A stretch of DNA of 64,000 bases. It comes from Bimuria novae-zelandiae CBS 107.79 (lineage: Eukaryota > Ascomycota > Dothideomycetes > Pleosporales > Didymosphaeriaceae). The notes under the pieces were generated by a model, which was not told the origin of the DNA, searched no databases, and was given only the letters and a program-made list of their open reading frames with translations. This document shows, one piece after another, positions 22,730 to 35,600 of the stretch. Location: positions 238,232 to 302,231 of the forward strand of contig ML976733.1 in the NCBI GenBank assembly GCA_010015655.1, read 5' to 3'. Within the stretch, counting starts at the first letter, position 1; each line of letters starts with the position of its first letter. A program made the translations under genes and the position numbers.

Positions 22730-25700
22730 GCTGATATTAAAGTATGCTAGATAAATATTAGTAGAAGTAGCCTAGTATATATAGCCACCCTTAAGATTGC
22801 TTTTATAGAGGGCATTAATATTATTTGCATGTAAGAGCCAGCTACCTGGCCAGGCACACGCACTTTAAACCACCCTGGCTATAACCTCTACTTACTAGTA
22901 GATAGCTAGGATAGCTAGGAGACTTAAAAGGCAGAACGCCCTTAGGTTCTTATCTTTACTTATAAGGGTAACTAATTAAAAATTACACTACGTACTCTAC
23001 TTTATAATTAGGACATATAGTAAATTAACGTTAACGGAATCTTAATACTTAATGTTTACTAGGCGCTATAGACTACGCCTGTTCTTAACTATATTACCTA
23101 CCTTACCCTACCTAATAGGTGCCTTACTAGGGGCGACCTTAACGCTAAACACGATATGTTTAAGCCTAGAGTCACGACCACATAGGGCGGCGCTAAACTG
23201 GCCTAATGGGCCACAGATAGCGGCATGGACTATATTGGCGAGCCTGGAGTTCCTACCCACTATACGGGGCACGTTATAGATCTCTCCTTTTATAACATCC
23301 CCTTTGCTACTATAGCTATACAATTAGACATGAACTACGGCTTAGACCACAACACACTAGTTACTATAATACCTAAAAGAAGACAGGAGCCGCTTAACTA
23401 GTTCTAATATAAGGTCCCTACTATAAAGCTCCTGCTATTTATTAACGCTATTACTAGTGGGATAAAGGGCGCTCTTAGCTTAGATAGACTACGCACTCGC
23501 GAGCACGTTAATAGGCGCATTACTGCCTTAGAAGAAGTCCTTATTAACGCCCTAAAGATAGTAGGCAGGAAGAAAAGAGGGATAGGCTATTTAGCGCCCT
23601 AGTAGACAAACGCTTACAAATAAGATTACCAGGCACACTTAAACTCGCTAGACGGCCACACTAGCTAGGGCCTTTTTAAGGAGACGCGCACTTTCCTAGT
23701 AATAGTCTATAAGATAAAGAAGGAATACTAGTAACACACTATAAATAATACGAAAGACGACTAGGAACTGTTCTAAATTATTAACTAGTATAAGCTAGAA
23801 CCTACTAGAACCTAGGCACTAATAGTTTTTAGAGGTATAGAGGCAACGGAAGACAAGGATAAGGCTAAGATACTTTAATAAGCACTGCTTTATAGATTTA
23901 CAGCGAAAGACAACCTGCCAGAACCGCCCTCCCTACAAGAGAACCCTACCATCCCTTAGGACACGTACCTGTCTATTAAAGAGACAGAGCGCTGCGTGAT
24001 TAGGGTCTTTAGCACCTTACTAGGCGCTAATAGTATAACTATCTAGCTACTTATAGCATGCTAGAAATACATTAGATAGTACGTTTGCGATATCTACTGT
24101 AACCTACTTAAACTTAACTACTATCCTGCCGCCTAGAAGGACGGGGAGATTATGTTTATTAAGAAGCTTGGCAAGAAGGACTACACGGTCCTAGGCTCTA
24201 TAAGACCCCTCGCCATGCTACTCTACCTTAGCAAGGGATTTAAAAGGATTGCCGCCTAGCGTATAGCCCACTTAGCTATGCTGCACGGCGTACTAAGCCC
24301 CTAATATAGGGGGGCTCTACTAAAAAGGTTAGCTATAGACTTAATTGCCGCCTTCACCCACGAAGTAAAACTAGCCTTTAGTAAAGGCTAGTACGTTACT
24401 ATAGTTACTATAGACGCGCTTAGGGCCTTTAATGCCCTCCTTATTAATAGACTACTACACTAAATAAAAGGATAAGGCTAGCACTAAAAAGTCCTTATGC
24501 TCACGCGCAACATTCTCACGAATTAATATATACTTATTTACTATAGCTAACACTAATCTGGCCGCCACCTAGTGGCTTGCGGCACCCTATAGGGCTCGCC
24601 CTTTTCACCTGTTATCTACATGCTGTACCTGGCAGAACTCCTCCTCTAGGACACTACGCTGCGATTTGGATATGCTAACGATATCTGCCTATATAAAGCC
24701 TCTTATAGCCTTGACCTTAATGTTGAATAACTCGCTAAAGACGTCTATAAGATTAATAGATATAGCGCAGACAACAAGATCGCTTTTTTATTAGATAAGC
24801 TTAAAATAATCTACCTTATACGATAGAAAGGAGACTACGCCCCTCCCTGTATTATTAATAAGAACTTTACTATACACCCTATTCTTCCTACGAGTAAGAA
24901 CAAGACCCTGCGCTAGCTAGGCGTGTAGTTTAACTAGAAGCTTACCTTTAAGGCCTACGTCGCGACCTGTGCTGCTAAGATAAGGGTAGTTACACATTAT
25001 ATTTATAGCCTAGCTTGGATTAAACACGGCCCCCTACTAGAGTTTCTTCGTAAGGCGGTGATCGCCTGCGTCCTCCTACGGCTCCTATACGGCGCGGAGG
25101 CCTGGTACGGAGGCAGGATAAAGCCCTCTAGAATTATGTGCCAATTAAGAAGCGCTTAGGTAAGCACCTAACTAGGCTAGCATATTAACGCACTTAATAA
25201 AGTCCTTAAGCAGGTATATAGAGCTATTATACTAGCCTATTAGACTATACCTACTACTACTGTCTTCCAGGACGCAGGACTCCCCTTAGTAGTAGTAGTA
25301 CTTAAGATATATAAGCTTTGCTTCGCGGCATACTTATTAATAATTAATAATAAACACTCGCTAACTGCCAGGACCTTCCTACCTATAGTTAAAAGAGGCC
25401 GAGGCGCAGGCCTCCTATAGAGAGCCCGCTTAAAGGTATAGCAACTCGCACAGATTCTCGACCTGGTACCCCGATCGGAGTTCCGCGCCCCCTACTACTC
25501 CCCCGGGAGCCGCACCAACCCTACAGGCTAAGTGGCTAAGAAGGACGCTGCCTATTACTTTAAGGAGTAGTAGGATCTCCTCCTGCTAACTACTATTATT
25601 ATCTTTTTAAATAGCTCTAAATAATAGATTAACAGCGTTAAGCACGTTACATATAGCTACGCTGTATACAAAGGGCAGGCTCTTACCTTATAAGGTAATA

Positions 25701-26467
25701 GCTTCTTTAACCCTAGGTCTTATATTTTTAATACTAAAGCTATTAGCGCGTAGCGAGGACTTGCCTACACACTTAATACGCCTGCCTACTAGCTAAGACG
25801 CATATACATGTGCATTAATAGCACTTCTATTATATAGTGTATAAGAGGCAACCTGTCCCCCTTCTTATAGTAGGCGTTTGTTAGGTGCTAGGAGACAATG
25901 GAGAATCTGGACATTGCTATCTAGTAGGCCCTAGGTCACTGCGAAATAAAAGAGAATAATTTAGCGGATTAGCTAGCCAACGACGCAGCAAAGTCCCCTT
26001 AACCTCTATACGGCATGGCAGCTGAGCCTATAGTCTTAGGCCTTAAGTTAGACGTTCGCGCCCACACTAGGAGCGCTGAGATAGACTGGTGGCGCGCCCG
26101 CTCGCCTAAGTTGTTAAAATGGTACATGCAGTAGGACCTCACTTACTACCCTACGAAATAGCTAAAGGAGCTCACCCTCTAACGACTAGCGCTTGCTAAG
26201 CTGCTGTCCATGCGCACCCGCCACGGACACTACGCCTGGTACCATAAGAAGTTTAGGCACGAAGACGCCGTTACTAAATGCCCCTGCGGAGCAGACCTGG
26301 CGCCTGACCACATTGTACACTGCCCACGATTAGTTCGAAAGTTCCGCTACTGGCCGAAACGGCCAGCGTGCCCCCCAAGCACCACCAGGGAGGGCGTGGA
26401 ATACCTGAAGGCACTTAAGCCAAAAGATTTCCAACTTCTACTAGAGCTTGTTAACCCTATAGAATAA
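22730..26467 (+). pseudogene. LINE ORF2: EEP endonuclease, reverse transcriptase, RNase H
   Basis: Domains in order: endonuclease with EPATWPGTRTLNHPGYNLY at about 22825-22895, GDLNAKHDMF at about 23130-23160 and DSGMDYIGEPGVPTH at about 23215-23260; RT with RPLAMLLYLSKGFKRIAA at about 24205-24260, GTLQGSPFSPVIYMLYLAE at about 24583-24640 and FGYANDICLY at about 24665-24694 (the expected YADD now reads YAND); RNase H-like part at about 25640-25990. The C-terminal CPCGADLAPDHIVHCPR zinc-type motif is at about 26280-26330. The stop is at 26465-26467. Many TAG/TAA codons replace Gln, so it is inactive. Confidence 0.88.
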
Positions 26468-26693
26468 GTTTATATGTATAATAGATACAACCTGACACCT
26501 CAGCCTACAGGCAAGAAGACAAGGATTTGGCCCCCGCACGGAGGGGGGCGGACTCTCACAAGCCACTGCAAGAGATGGCAATAGCTACATAGCAAGAAAC
26601 GCCCTTACCACTTTAGCGAGCCCTAAATGGTTGCTCGGCGCGTCTCCATGCCCCATGGGAGGCTAGAACATTATGTTCCTAGACGTTAATCAA

Positions 26694-26714
26694 TACTACT
26701 ACTACTACTACTAC
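26694..26714 (+). repeat. (TAC)7 tail of the LINE
   Basis: Seven TAC units directly before the right target duplication. Read on the minus strand they extend the interrupted host exon as a run of Val codons. Confidence 0.9.
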
Positions 26715-26726
26715 TCCATAATGCTC
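26715..26726 (+). repeat. right 12-bp target duplication of the LINE
   Basis: TCCATAATGCTC, directly after the TAC-repeat tail. Identical to 15517-15528. Confidence 0.9.
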
Positions 26727-26852
26727 TCGAAAATGCTCGTTGGCATAATCCAGCGCCTCATTCACAGCGTCTTGTTGGTGCTCTTCATATTCCTCGATCG
26801 TGCGCGCAAGCTGTTCATTAGCCTGCTGCTGCATACGCTCCCGCTCGATAGC

Positions 26853-27038
26853 CTAGAACCCCACAGTTAGTTTGGAATTTCTTTCATGAAACTCTCGTAA
26901 CTGGATATTTTGTTATAGCCAAGATACGAGAACCATACGCTCCCTCAATACAAGTGAAGCTCAAAGAAGATGCATGTTTCCGCGCTGTAATAGCGAGCGT
27001 TTCATGAAAGATCAGCCTAGACGAACGATGTGACTCAC
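26853..27038 (-). other. intron of the split gene
   Basis: 186 nt, GTGAGT donor at 27038, branch ACTAAC and TAG acceptor ending at 26853. Phase 0 on both sides keeps the coiled-coil frame open. Confidence 0.7.
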
Positions 27039-29697
27039 CAACTCTTGGTTCTTCTCACGGTTGAATTTCTCAATAATGCCATGAAGGCGATCCAACTCTT
27101 CTTTGTAGAACGACGTCTGCATACTTGGGGCCTCCTGCAGAGTGGATGTCTGTTTATTCAGGATTGCCTGCGATTGCAGCTTGTTCTCCATCATTAGTTT
27201 CTCCTTCTCCCAAATTTCGGCCTTGAGTCGGGCGCTCTCTTGTAGCTCATGTAGTGCGTTCTTCAGATCCTCTACCTCTTCCTTATATGCTTCCACGACT
27301 TTCTGATCCTCCTTGGCCTTTGTTATTCTCTCTTCTTTCTTTGCCTCTTCCGCAGCCCTACGTGCTTTCTCCCCTTCTACATAGTCACCAAATTCCTTTC
27401 GCAATTCAACAAGCTCTGGGTCTTTTCTATCATCTGCATAGGCAGTTTGATCGTAAAATCCGGCCGGATAGTTGTTGCTATAGGCAGGCAACGTATAAGG
27501 GTAAGGCAAAAGTCCAGAAGGAAAGAGGGTGCCCGTATTAAACGAGTTCCTCAATGCTCCAGCAGGAGGATTTTGATGGTCCAAAAAATGGCTGGATGTC
27601 GTATGTCGTGCACTTGGTGGGTTACGGCGTGTGGCAGCACGCAAATTCAAATCCTCACCTGTAATCACGGGGTATACCCCATTATCTTTTCTGTGCTTAC
27701 TCGACTCTCGCGCCGAAGCACGCTGATCCCGTAAACGACGATCCGGGGAACGATCCGAGTCAACAAATTCTACTTTTGACGAGTTTTGATGGCCTGGGTT
27801 CCTTTTGGTACTCTGCGAACGGCGACTGTTATATTCGCCTGTCGTCGGCTTTGGTAGAGTCGACTTCCTCGAGACCCGTGATTGTTCTTCGGTGGAGGGC
27901 CCAACGATTATTCTGACCTCTCGTCCTCCTATTGTCGAGGTTTTGTCCATTCCACCTTGGAGTACGACTGGCTCCCCGCTTGTGGCAGGTTGTGATGTTC
28001 TCGGCAACACAATATCAGGGGATGGGGCACGACCTCCGACGCTCACAGGATCCTTCCCCTTATCGATTTCAGGCTCCAATTCAAGAACAGAGATCTCTTC
28101 CACCGAGAATTCCGAAGCTTTAGGCATTTCCTCGATGTCAAGCTTCGTCTCACCCCATGGGTTAGGACTGCCTGAGTATTGACCCAAGACACTACTTGCA
28201 GCACCTGAGCTTCGAATGGAAGTGTCTTGAGTCCCGGCAGTGGTCCTCATAGCCTGGCGAGCCTGCTCTTTCGTAGCTATAGATGGTACCTGCGAGTCCC
28301 CAAAAACGAACGTTTTCGAAGTTTCATCCGCGGGAAGCTGAGCGTCAACTACGCCTTCGCTTTTCTTACTCTTCTTCTTTGCAGGGAAAGAGAAACGTTC
28401 CCACTCATCACCGACGACGTTATTTTCTCGCTGAGTTCGTTTCGGAATGCTCTGCGTTAAAAGTGCAGATTGACTCGCAGATGCCTTCGGCGAGCTAGGA
28501 GGCGTCTGTGCAGGAGGTTTCACATCTCCATCATCAGTATTAAAGATACTGATGAAAGAGCGGTTATTTTGGCCGCTGTTCCCCTCGTCGTCTTTTGTCG
28601 GTCGGTCGTGATCTCGTGGAGGTGGTGGGCTTCGTTCATCGTTGGCTGTCCTCTCATTCTTCAGGTACCATCTGATGATGCGTGGAGCGGCGTCTTGGAG
28701 CCGACTGTAATCACTTGGTCCAGCTATCTGCCAAATTTCTTGGAACCTCAAATCTGCCCACCGCTCGAGAAGTTCGTTAACTACTTTGCTCCTTACGTTC
28801 TTGGTCAAGTCGAGCTCCTTCTCCAGATCTGGAGGAATTGGTCCAATCTGGTCTTCTTGTTCACTATCAGATGCGGGTCCATTACCGTCAATGGTGCGCA
28901 CTGTCTGGACTCGCCTCTTTCCGGCAGTGAAGCGAAGTCCGTCATGCTGGGCGCTCACTGCCTTGAAAAAAATAAGATTGTAAATCCACCCTGCAGTATC
29001 TCCGGAGACTCAGTCCAGTTGGAGAGTTGCAGGCTTTCGCGACGAGTAAAACCTGCTCGAAGACGGCGTTCTGTATTCATGAGTGTCTTGATGACATGTC
29101 TGTTCGTTTCCACCCAGCTCTCCGCACACTCGCATTCCCTTGCCATTAACAATGCAATATCATGTCCCTTCTTGCCCTTCTTTCGCGACCTGTTACGGGT
29201 TAGAATTGATAGAAAGCGGACCTGTTGAGGTCTTACGTCTTGTCGCTAGTCCGACGCACATCTGCGATCCTAAGTACCGAAAGGAGCAACCGTAGCGGTT
29301 CTTTTATTGCATGACATTTGGTAATCAGATGCACTCCTTCGTTCCTGAACAAATCTTTGAGCCACCGTGGGACTCGTGTGGGGACGAAATCATGGAGTGC
29401 ATCTTCAAATTCCTTAACGAGTATATCAAGACGGACGAGGATAATGCCAGCATCATCCGTGTTCGCGAGTCGCTTATCAAACAATGTGCAAGACTCCATA
29501 CACAGCTGGGCGATATCGGCAAATTCGCGCGCAACATTGTGAATTGCTTGCGAGATAGAAGAATCAGAATTGGTGTCTACCATAGGTACGGGAAGACCGG
29601 AAGCAATGTCGAAAAGCGTGTGCGACAATTGACTGGCTCTTTGTGTGATCCCGGCAACGCCATGGACGGCGGCCTCTGGAGTGAAGCGCGGCTTCAT

Positions 29698-30536
29698 GCG
29701 GATTCCTCTGTCAGGGCAGTTGAATTCGATCCCGCATGGTGACAAAAATGTGTAGGTCGGAAACAGCTAAAAAAAAATAACTGTTCGGCGTATGCAATCT
29801 CTCTGTGCACAGTTTCCACAGCCTTGTGAGTGGCGGAGCGGGCGAGGCCTGTTCGTCTCGTCTCACAACCTGCATACAGTCAGACGCCACACTGCATGCT
29901 ATAAGTCCGATTGCCCCTGCACCCGATTCTAAGACTTTAGCCAACCCCGCATAACAGTCGAATCATATCCTTACTGTTACGATGGTCAATACGATTTCCG
30001 CGTCTACCCCACTTCAGCTGAAGTGGTCTGTCCACGTGGAACGGGTGCCCTGTGCTGTTCGGGTGAGAGCGAGATACAGGTAAGCGGATATGAAAGAAGC
30101 AAAGCAGAAGCCTTCGTAAGGGTCTCAGTGCAACGCGATAAGACCGTTAGACAACTGAAAACTGGGAATACGCGCTCAACTCGCTTGTATGGGCTGCCTT
30201 CAAGCTTTGAGCACGAAAGGCCCCTCCATGACTATTACATGTTGTAGTTTGCTCGCTCAGACTCAAATGCACGGTTGTGCTGCGGGACTTCAGCCGGGGG
30301 CCAAATTTGCAAAACGTTGCTAATTTTTGTGACATGTTGACGACTCCAGCCGCGCCACCATACATAATGTCGACTACTCTTGGCCTTCGCGTTGCATGGG
30401 CTGGAGTACGAAATTGGCTCGATTCCTTGTCTCGCGACTGTGATAATCTACTATTGGATTGAATTGAGGCTGTATGCTGGCTGTTGAGCCCAAGTTGTAG
30501 AGCGCTTCACACGGTACTCTTGCTCAACACTCCAAA
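29698..30536. other. intergenic between the split gene and the SesB-like gene
   Basis: About 840 bp, promoter side of the split gene and 3' side of the hydrolase gene. No convincing ORF. Confidence 0.4.
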
Positions 30537-31860
30537 TCATCCGGTCAGCGACTGTTTTTCGGCCCAAGCCCTAACAACAGCGTCAGAGGCTGCAGTTCCC
30601 TGGCCTATTGAGTTGAACTATGTGCAGATTTTAGTACCAGACAAGTTGGACAAGAGGAGATTGACTCACGGTATGCGAAACGCTCAGATTGTTCGCGTTC
30701 TTCACAGTCGCTACGACGTGACCAGTGATAATTCCGTAGTTGAGCACATTGGCGCCTTGCTCCACATTTCCGAGGCTTATGGATATGTTACCGTGCTACA
30801 ACAGGGCGGCTTTAGCACTGGAATCTCAAGCCAGAGGTATATACCTTACTTCTGTTGCCACGTTTTTCTGGCCCCAATTTTCTACCATCAACTTCATAGT
30901 CTGGGTCGCATCCACGTACCCAGTGGTCTGAGCATCTGTGAATCGGCACATGGCGCGATGATCTGCATGAATGGGCATTGGTTGGTACCCCGCAATTGCT
31001 GCGGACTGTTTAGTCACAATGAGACCCAAATCCTTCTTTTTCTTCCACATGGTAGATTTCGTCTCGAAGAAGCAGGCCACTTGAATCGGATTGAGCTCTT
31101 TCGATTCATAGCGTTGTTTCAGTAGCAGGTGGAAGTCAGTGCTGATATGTTGCAGCTTTGTCGAGTTCTTGTCCAAGTCTTTGATGATCTGGTCGTTGCT
31201 GTCGCCGAGCATGCTCAACACTTTTTCCGCAAGACCAGCCCACGAGGCTTTGTCGGACCCTTTGAACGGCGTACCCAGGAAGATAGTACCACACGTGTTG
31301 TTGATGACTTCTTGACGTTGTTCATTCGAACCACTTTGGCTTGAAAGACCATTGGCAACAACGAGTCCGCCAAGTGAATGTGCTACAAATATGATGGGTC
31401 GACTCGTCTGTATTGCAGTGGTGTCAGTGTGTACCCCTGGTAAGATGAAAGACGCGTACAGTGGCAGTTTCTCGCCTACGATTTCCAAGTTTGACCAACA
31501 ACGACGTTGAATTATATCAATATTCGTGTGGGCGACTGCGTCTGCCTTTATTACAGGGTAGAACGTAGCGAACTCCGTTGGATACCCGAAGCTGAATATC
31601 CGACTCTCTGGGATGGTCGATGGGAGAAGCTCCTTGGGCCAGAATACACGATCTCCATCAGCATCACAGGCTTCCCATGTCTTTTGTGGATCTCCTCGCA
31701 GTCCGTGAACAAATACGATACTAGAAAATCAGTATTCATACTGCGTAAGCATCGAAGAGCCTCACTCCACTTTCGCATCTTCACCCCCATCCCACAACTG
31801 ATTCAAACCATCTGGTATAATCTTGTCAAATTGTTCGCTAGTAGCTTCAAAGCGCATCAT
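30537..31860 (-). CDS. SesB-like alpha/beta hydrolase (serine esterase/lipase) with amyloid-motif-like C-terminus
   Basis: Four exons on the minus strand, 31860-31766, 31720-30850, 30795-30670 and 30617-30537, give 390 aa. Introns of 45, 54 and 52 nt have donors GTGAGG, GTAAGG and GTGAGT, and the phases agree. The fold opens IVFVHGLRGDPQKTWE (residues 33-48) and carries the nucleophile elbow FVAHSLGGLVVANGL (Ser about 147), then FLGTPFKGSDKA. This is the family found in fungal SesB and at the N-terminus of many NLRs, a presumed phospholipase effector. Exons 3-4 add a 68-residue tail starting HGNISISLGNVEQGANVLNY, rich in Gly/Asn/Val, then IITGHVV. It resembles residues 30-55 of the divergent NLR. 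The hydrolase call is firm; exons 3-4 rest on splice signals and open frame. Confidence 0.8.
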
Positions 31861-32625
31861 CTTCAGTGAAGCTGTCAAGGTAGATAGAAGCCGATAAGGC
31901 AACAGCTAAAGCCTACGTGGGATGGACGGAAGGCTGAGCACGAAGCGCACGGGAAAACTCGGTAAAGTTGTATGCTCATGATAAGCTGGACTTAGAAGTA
32001 CATATACGCAGTGAAACCGTGCTCTGCAATGGGTTTAGCGTTCACGGGCATCCTGGGATCTCAGTATGGATAAATGAAATATGAGGGTGGCTTGATCGTC
32101 CGTCTCCCATTCGCTGCACTTCACGCGCGGGCTATGACAGCTCCATGCCACGCCTGATTGGAGAACCGGAAACGCTTGCTTATTGCAGATGCACCGCGAT
32201 ATGGAGCTTTCTTGGGGTCAAGCCGCAGGGTCACCTGAACTTTACTGGAGAATCCACAACAGAAGAAGAGAGAATCGTTGCATGTGCGAGGCGACCTTAG
32301 GTAGTAGTGTAACCCAAGGGGCTTGGTGTTGAGGGAACGGACCATGGTTCGCGCTGGCGAAGACGGCACAAAGCTAGGAACCTTGGTGCAGCATGCCAAT
32401 GTGACGACAGCTGCATCGTGGCGGCGTCTTCACTGCACTGTTGGACCCGAAGACGGATGTTGAGCATGAGGGATGGGCAGCATGGCCCAGAAGGCAAAAA
32501 GGCAACCGTTCCCTCCCCGCGCTATCGATAAAGATCACGTGACTGGCACTGCCTCGGCCCCTGCCCCTTCAACCTGTGTGGACCGCAAGACTCCGCACCG
32601 TACAGGAGCTGTGTATGTATGCGCA
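31861..32625. promoter_or_regulatory. divergent promoter region of the hydrolase and NLR genes
   Basis: 765 bp separate the two start codons on opposite strands. No gene-like ORF lies in between, although the NLR frame is open back to 32473, so a longer N-terminus cannot be excluded. A shared regulatory region is inferred from arrangement only. Confidence 0.5.
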
Positions 32626-35600
32626 ATGTCACTTCCGCCGACAACAAGTTCCAATGAAATCATCTCGACAGCTGGTGCTCCTAGCGCGTACGGGGAGTTT
32701 GGAAAGCATGTCAGCCTAGGTGATGTGCACAACACTGGGGACATCGTCGCTAGCCCGAATTACGCATCCCGTGTGAACGGGCATGTTTTAAATCTCGGGG
32801 AAGGAGAGATCAGTACGTGTGCGCCTCTGCACAAGCTTGCTGCGCTCATCGCTTGCTAGATATCGAGACGTCGAACAGTCACAACTACTCTCTGGCAGCA
32901 GGCGCTATCTTGAGCGTGAACGCAGAGCCTAAGGATGACCGTTTCAAGGTATTTCATGCCAGTAACTCACTCAGAGGCCCTCCATAATGTTATGTATCAC
33001 AGGTATGCGACAATCATTTGTGGAAATTCAGCAACGTGGTTTGATAACATTACCTGTTAGAGTGGAGTACGGTATCACATGATACAAACCTGATGTAGAC
33101 TAGTTGCTGATCACGATTCTGCTACTTAAGCAGTTTCTCCGTTTAGCCTGTTACAATCAACTCAGTCTCTCATTCCTACTTGCTACCCATCTTATCCCTT
33201 ACATTACCTTACAAAACAGGTCGCCGCCTGGCTCGCTGGGTTGGGGAATCTAGATTTCACTTCTACTCACCGGTTGAACCTTGCCCAGAGATGCGACGGG
33301 GTCGGAACTTGGATGCTCAAGCACGTGAGATACCAAGAATGGCTTCGCGGAACCTCACGGACTCTATGGATTCATGGTATTCGTAAGTTCATGTACGGTT
33401 ATTGACCACGTATCTCACTGACAGCGATAGTCGGTTCCGGCAAAAGTATCCTAGCGTAAGCTTTTAAAACATCGCACCGTTTTCACGCTATCCTTTCCGT
33501 CGTGAGTTTAGACCAATAATGCTTATAGGTCGACCATCATCGAACATCTTGAGACGACAAGAACTGGATCAGCGTGTTTGCTGATCTTTTTCGACTACCT
33601 AAAAAAAGAGCTGCAGACGCCTCACAAAATTGTCATTGATCTGCTCAAGCAACTAATGTTGCAACATCCCGATCTCTCAGAGCCAGTGCGTTGTCTCCAC
33701 AGAACTTTCGCCAGTCTCAGCACTCCACCTACCACTTCTGATCTTTTGAATGTCATTCATTCAGAATGTCAACGTTTTGATGATGTACGTCTCGTTGTTG
33801 ACGGTTTAGACGAGTGTCCGGCTCATGCCTCCGAAAATGCCAGGGGAGAATTCTTCAACATAGTTCACATGTTGTCGCCCAATATTCGCCTCCTTTTCAC
33901 CGCTAGGGACTGTTATCATGGAAGATACAATCTCAAAGAAGTGATGGATATAGAATACGCTCCAACGGACGACGACTTGAAGTGCTACCTGCGAGCACAA
34001 GTTCAGAAGCATGCCGCGTTTAACGAGGCTCTCAGCATGATGAAAGAGGATGATATAGTCGGTGAGATCATTCCACAGGCTCGAGGCATGATGCTACTTG
34101 CGCAACTGCATATTAGCGATGTCGCAGCCCGGTATACTTTAGCAGATCTTCGAACGGCCTTAGGAAACTTGCCTACCAATATCAAGCACACTTATGAAAA
34201 AGCGATGCAAAGGATTGCGCCTGGAGAAAAACCTCTGGCCGAACGCGTGTTGATGTGGCTCACCTTCTCCATGTCGCCATTGACCGTAAACGAGTTGAAG
34301 TATGCATTAGCGGTCAACGAGAATGTCACGACTTTACAAGGATCGGAAGCATATATGCTTACTGAGAAGCGAATTGTGGACGTATGCGGTGGCCTAGCGC
34401 TCGTGCACAATCAAACGGAGCCCCATACCATACGGCTGATCCATCCAACAACGCGGGAATACCTCGATACGTACTTCAAAGAGAGCGAAGCACACGAGCG
34501 TTTAGCCATGACATGTATTCGGTATCTGCAATTCAAGGATCTGCAAACCCAAGCTCAAGGTCAAGAAGTTATACTCGCACGACTTCGAGGGCAGCCATTT
34601 CTTCGCTACGCGGCTTTCCACTGGGGCAACCACACCCGGCGAGCGCATCATGCCAACCTCGTCGATCTAGCATTTCAAATGCTGCAAACAGAGACCCAGT
34701 TGAACTCAATTGCGCAAGCCATGGATCCACAGGAGTACGATCCAGTCTCCAGACTCTACATTGCGTCTTATTTCGGACTATCAGAGGTAGTCAGAAAGTT
34801 CATTTTAAAGAATTCTCATTCCGCCACAGAATCAATGTACGGAGAGACACCTCTACACTCAGCCTCACGTGAAGGACACCTTAGTGTCGTGCAGACTCTG
34901 CTTCCTTACGTACCTGACCCGGATCAAGTGAGCGACAGTGGACACACAGCGCTTTCTCTGGCTTCTGAAAACGGGCATGCAGATGTTGTGCGACTCTTAG
35001 TCGCATCGCTCAAAGTAAATCTGAATTCCAGATCAAGAACTCCATTCCAGAAAGGACGCACACCACTTTCGTAGGCGGCAGGAAACAGTCACCAGGCTGT
35101 AGTCGAGTATTTGTTAGCACAAGACGATACGCAGGTTGACACATGGATCTCCAGTGGCCCTTTCCTTGGCCGCACGGCGCTCATGCTAGCAGCACAGAAC
35201 GGTCACGAGGGTGTGGTCAGACTTCTCCTTGATAGAGGTCAAGCAGCTGTCGGTATTCTCGATGGCGAAGACATGAGTGCACTTGGATTTGCCGCTCAGC
35301 AAGGCTCCGCCAGCATAGTCAAACTTCTTCTATCGGTTGACCCGACTCTTAGCAATTGTAAAGATAAGGTCTACCATCGGAGACCCGTCGAATGGGCGCT
35401 ACATAGCGGGCATGACCTCGTTGTCCGCTTACTGCTCACATATCCTGCTCTTGACTTCAAAGATACCGAGGAACGCACCACGCTATCGCACGAAGCAGAA
35501 GACGGGAACCTCGACTTGGTCCAACGACTGCTTAATTTGGGGGCCGATCCTAATTCAGCAGATATTGAAAAGTGGACGCCTCTGACATACGCCGCGGAAT

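Larger units (their letters stand above)
15529..26714 (+). mobile_element. LINE (non-LTR retrotransposon, Tad1-like) with a nested copia element
   Basis: Bounded by the 12-bp duplications, it has a 5' leader, a gag-like ORF1 (from about 15667), and ORF2 with EEP endonuclease, reverse transcriptase and RNase H. A 247-bp 3' UTR and a (TAC)7 tail replace a poly-A. About 5.9 kb is LINE proper; the remaining 5.3 kb is copia A (16140-21464). RIP-type stops pervade both ORFs, but the last 258 bases of ORF2 (26210-26467) remain open. Confidence 0.92.
26715..29697 (-). pseudogene. 5' half of the gene split by the LINE; helical N-terminal domain, Ser/Pro-rich middle, coiled coil
   Basis: Minus-strand exons: about 29697-29230 (MKPRFTPEAAVHGVAGITQRA..., helical domain of the kind found at the N-terminus of fungal STAND-like proteins); then from 29188 across an intron with GTAAGA donor and CAG acceptor (KKGKKGHDIALLMAREC); a long exon from about 28958 to 27039; and 26852-26715 after a 186-nt intron (GTGAGT donor, ACTAAC branch, TAG acceptor). 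The junction near 28955-28990 is not resolved. The long exon holds a disordered Ser/Pro/Lys region and then a coiled coil (ELRKEFGDYVEGEKARRAAE...). The last exon continues the coiled coil to NEHFREHYG, where the LINE breaks it. On the present allele it would run on into Val codons and stop at TAG in the LINE. Function not recognised. Confidence 0.72.

Noticed and set aside
28470..29228. 252-codon plus-strand ORF
   Set aside because: Antisense shadow of the split gene, whose minus-strand exons have coiled-coil and splice-supported structure.
31551..31790. Separate small minus-strand protein upstream of the hydrolase
   Set aside because: Wrong frame. The hydrolase's own exons 1-2 and a 45-nt intron account for this stretch.
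32999..33049. Additional NLR exon after a CACAG acceptor
   Set aside because: It would end in a TGA just before the solo LTR. Direct splicing from 32948 to 33220 is in phase and restores the expected NACHT-proximal sequence.
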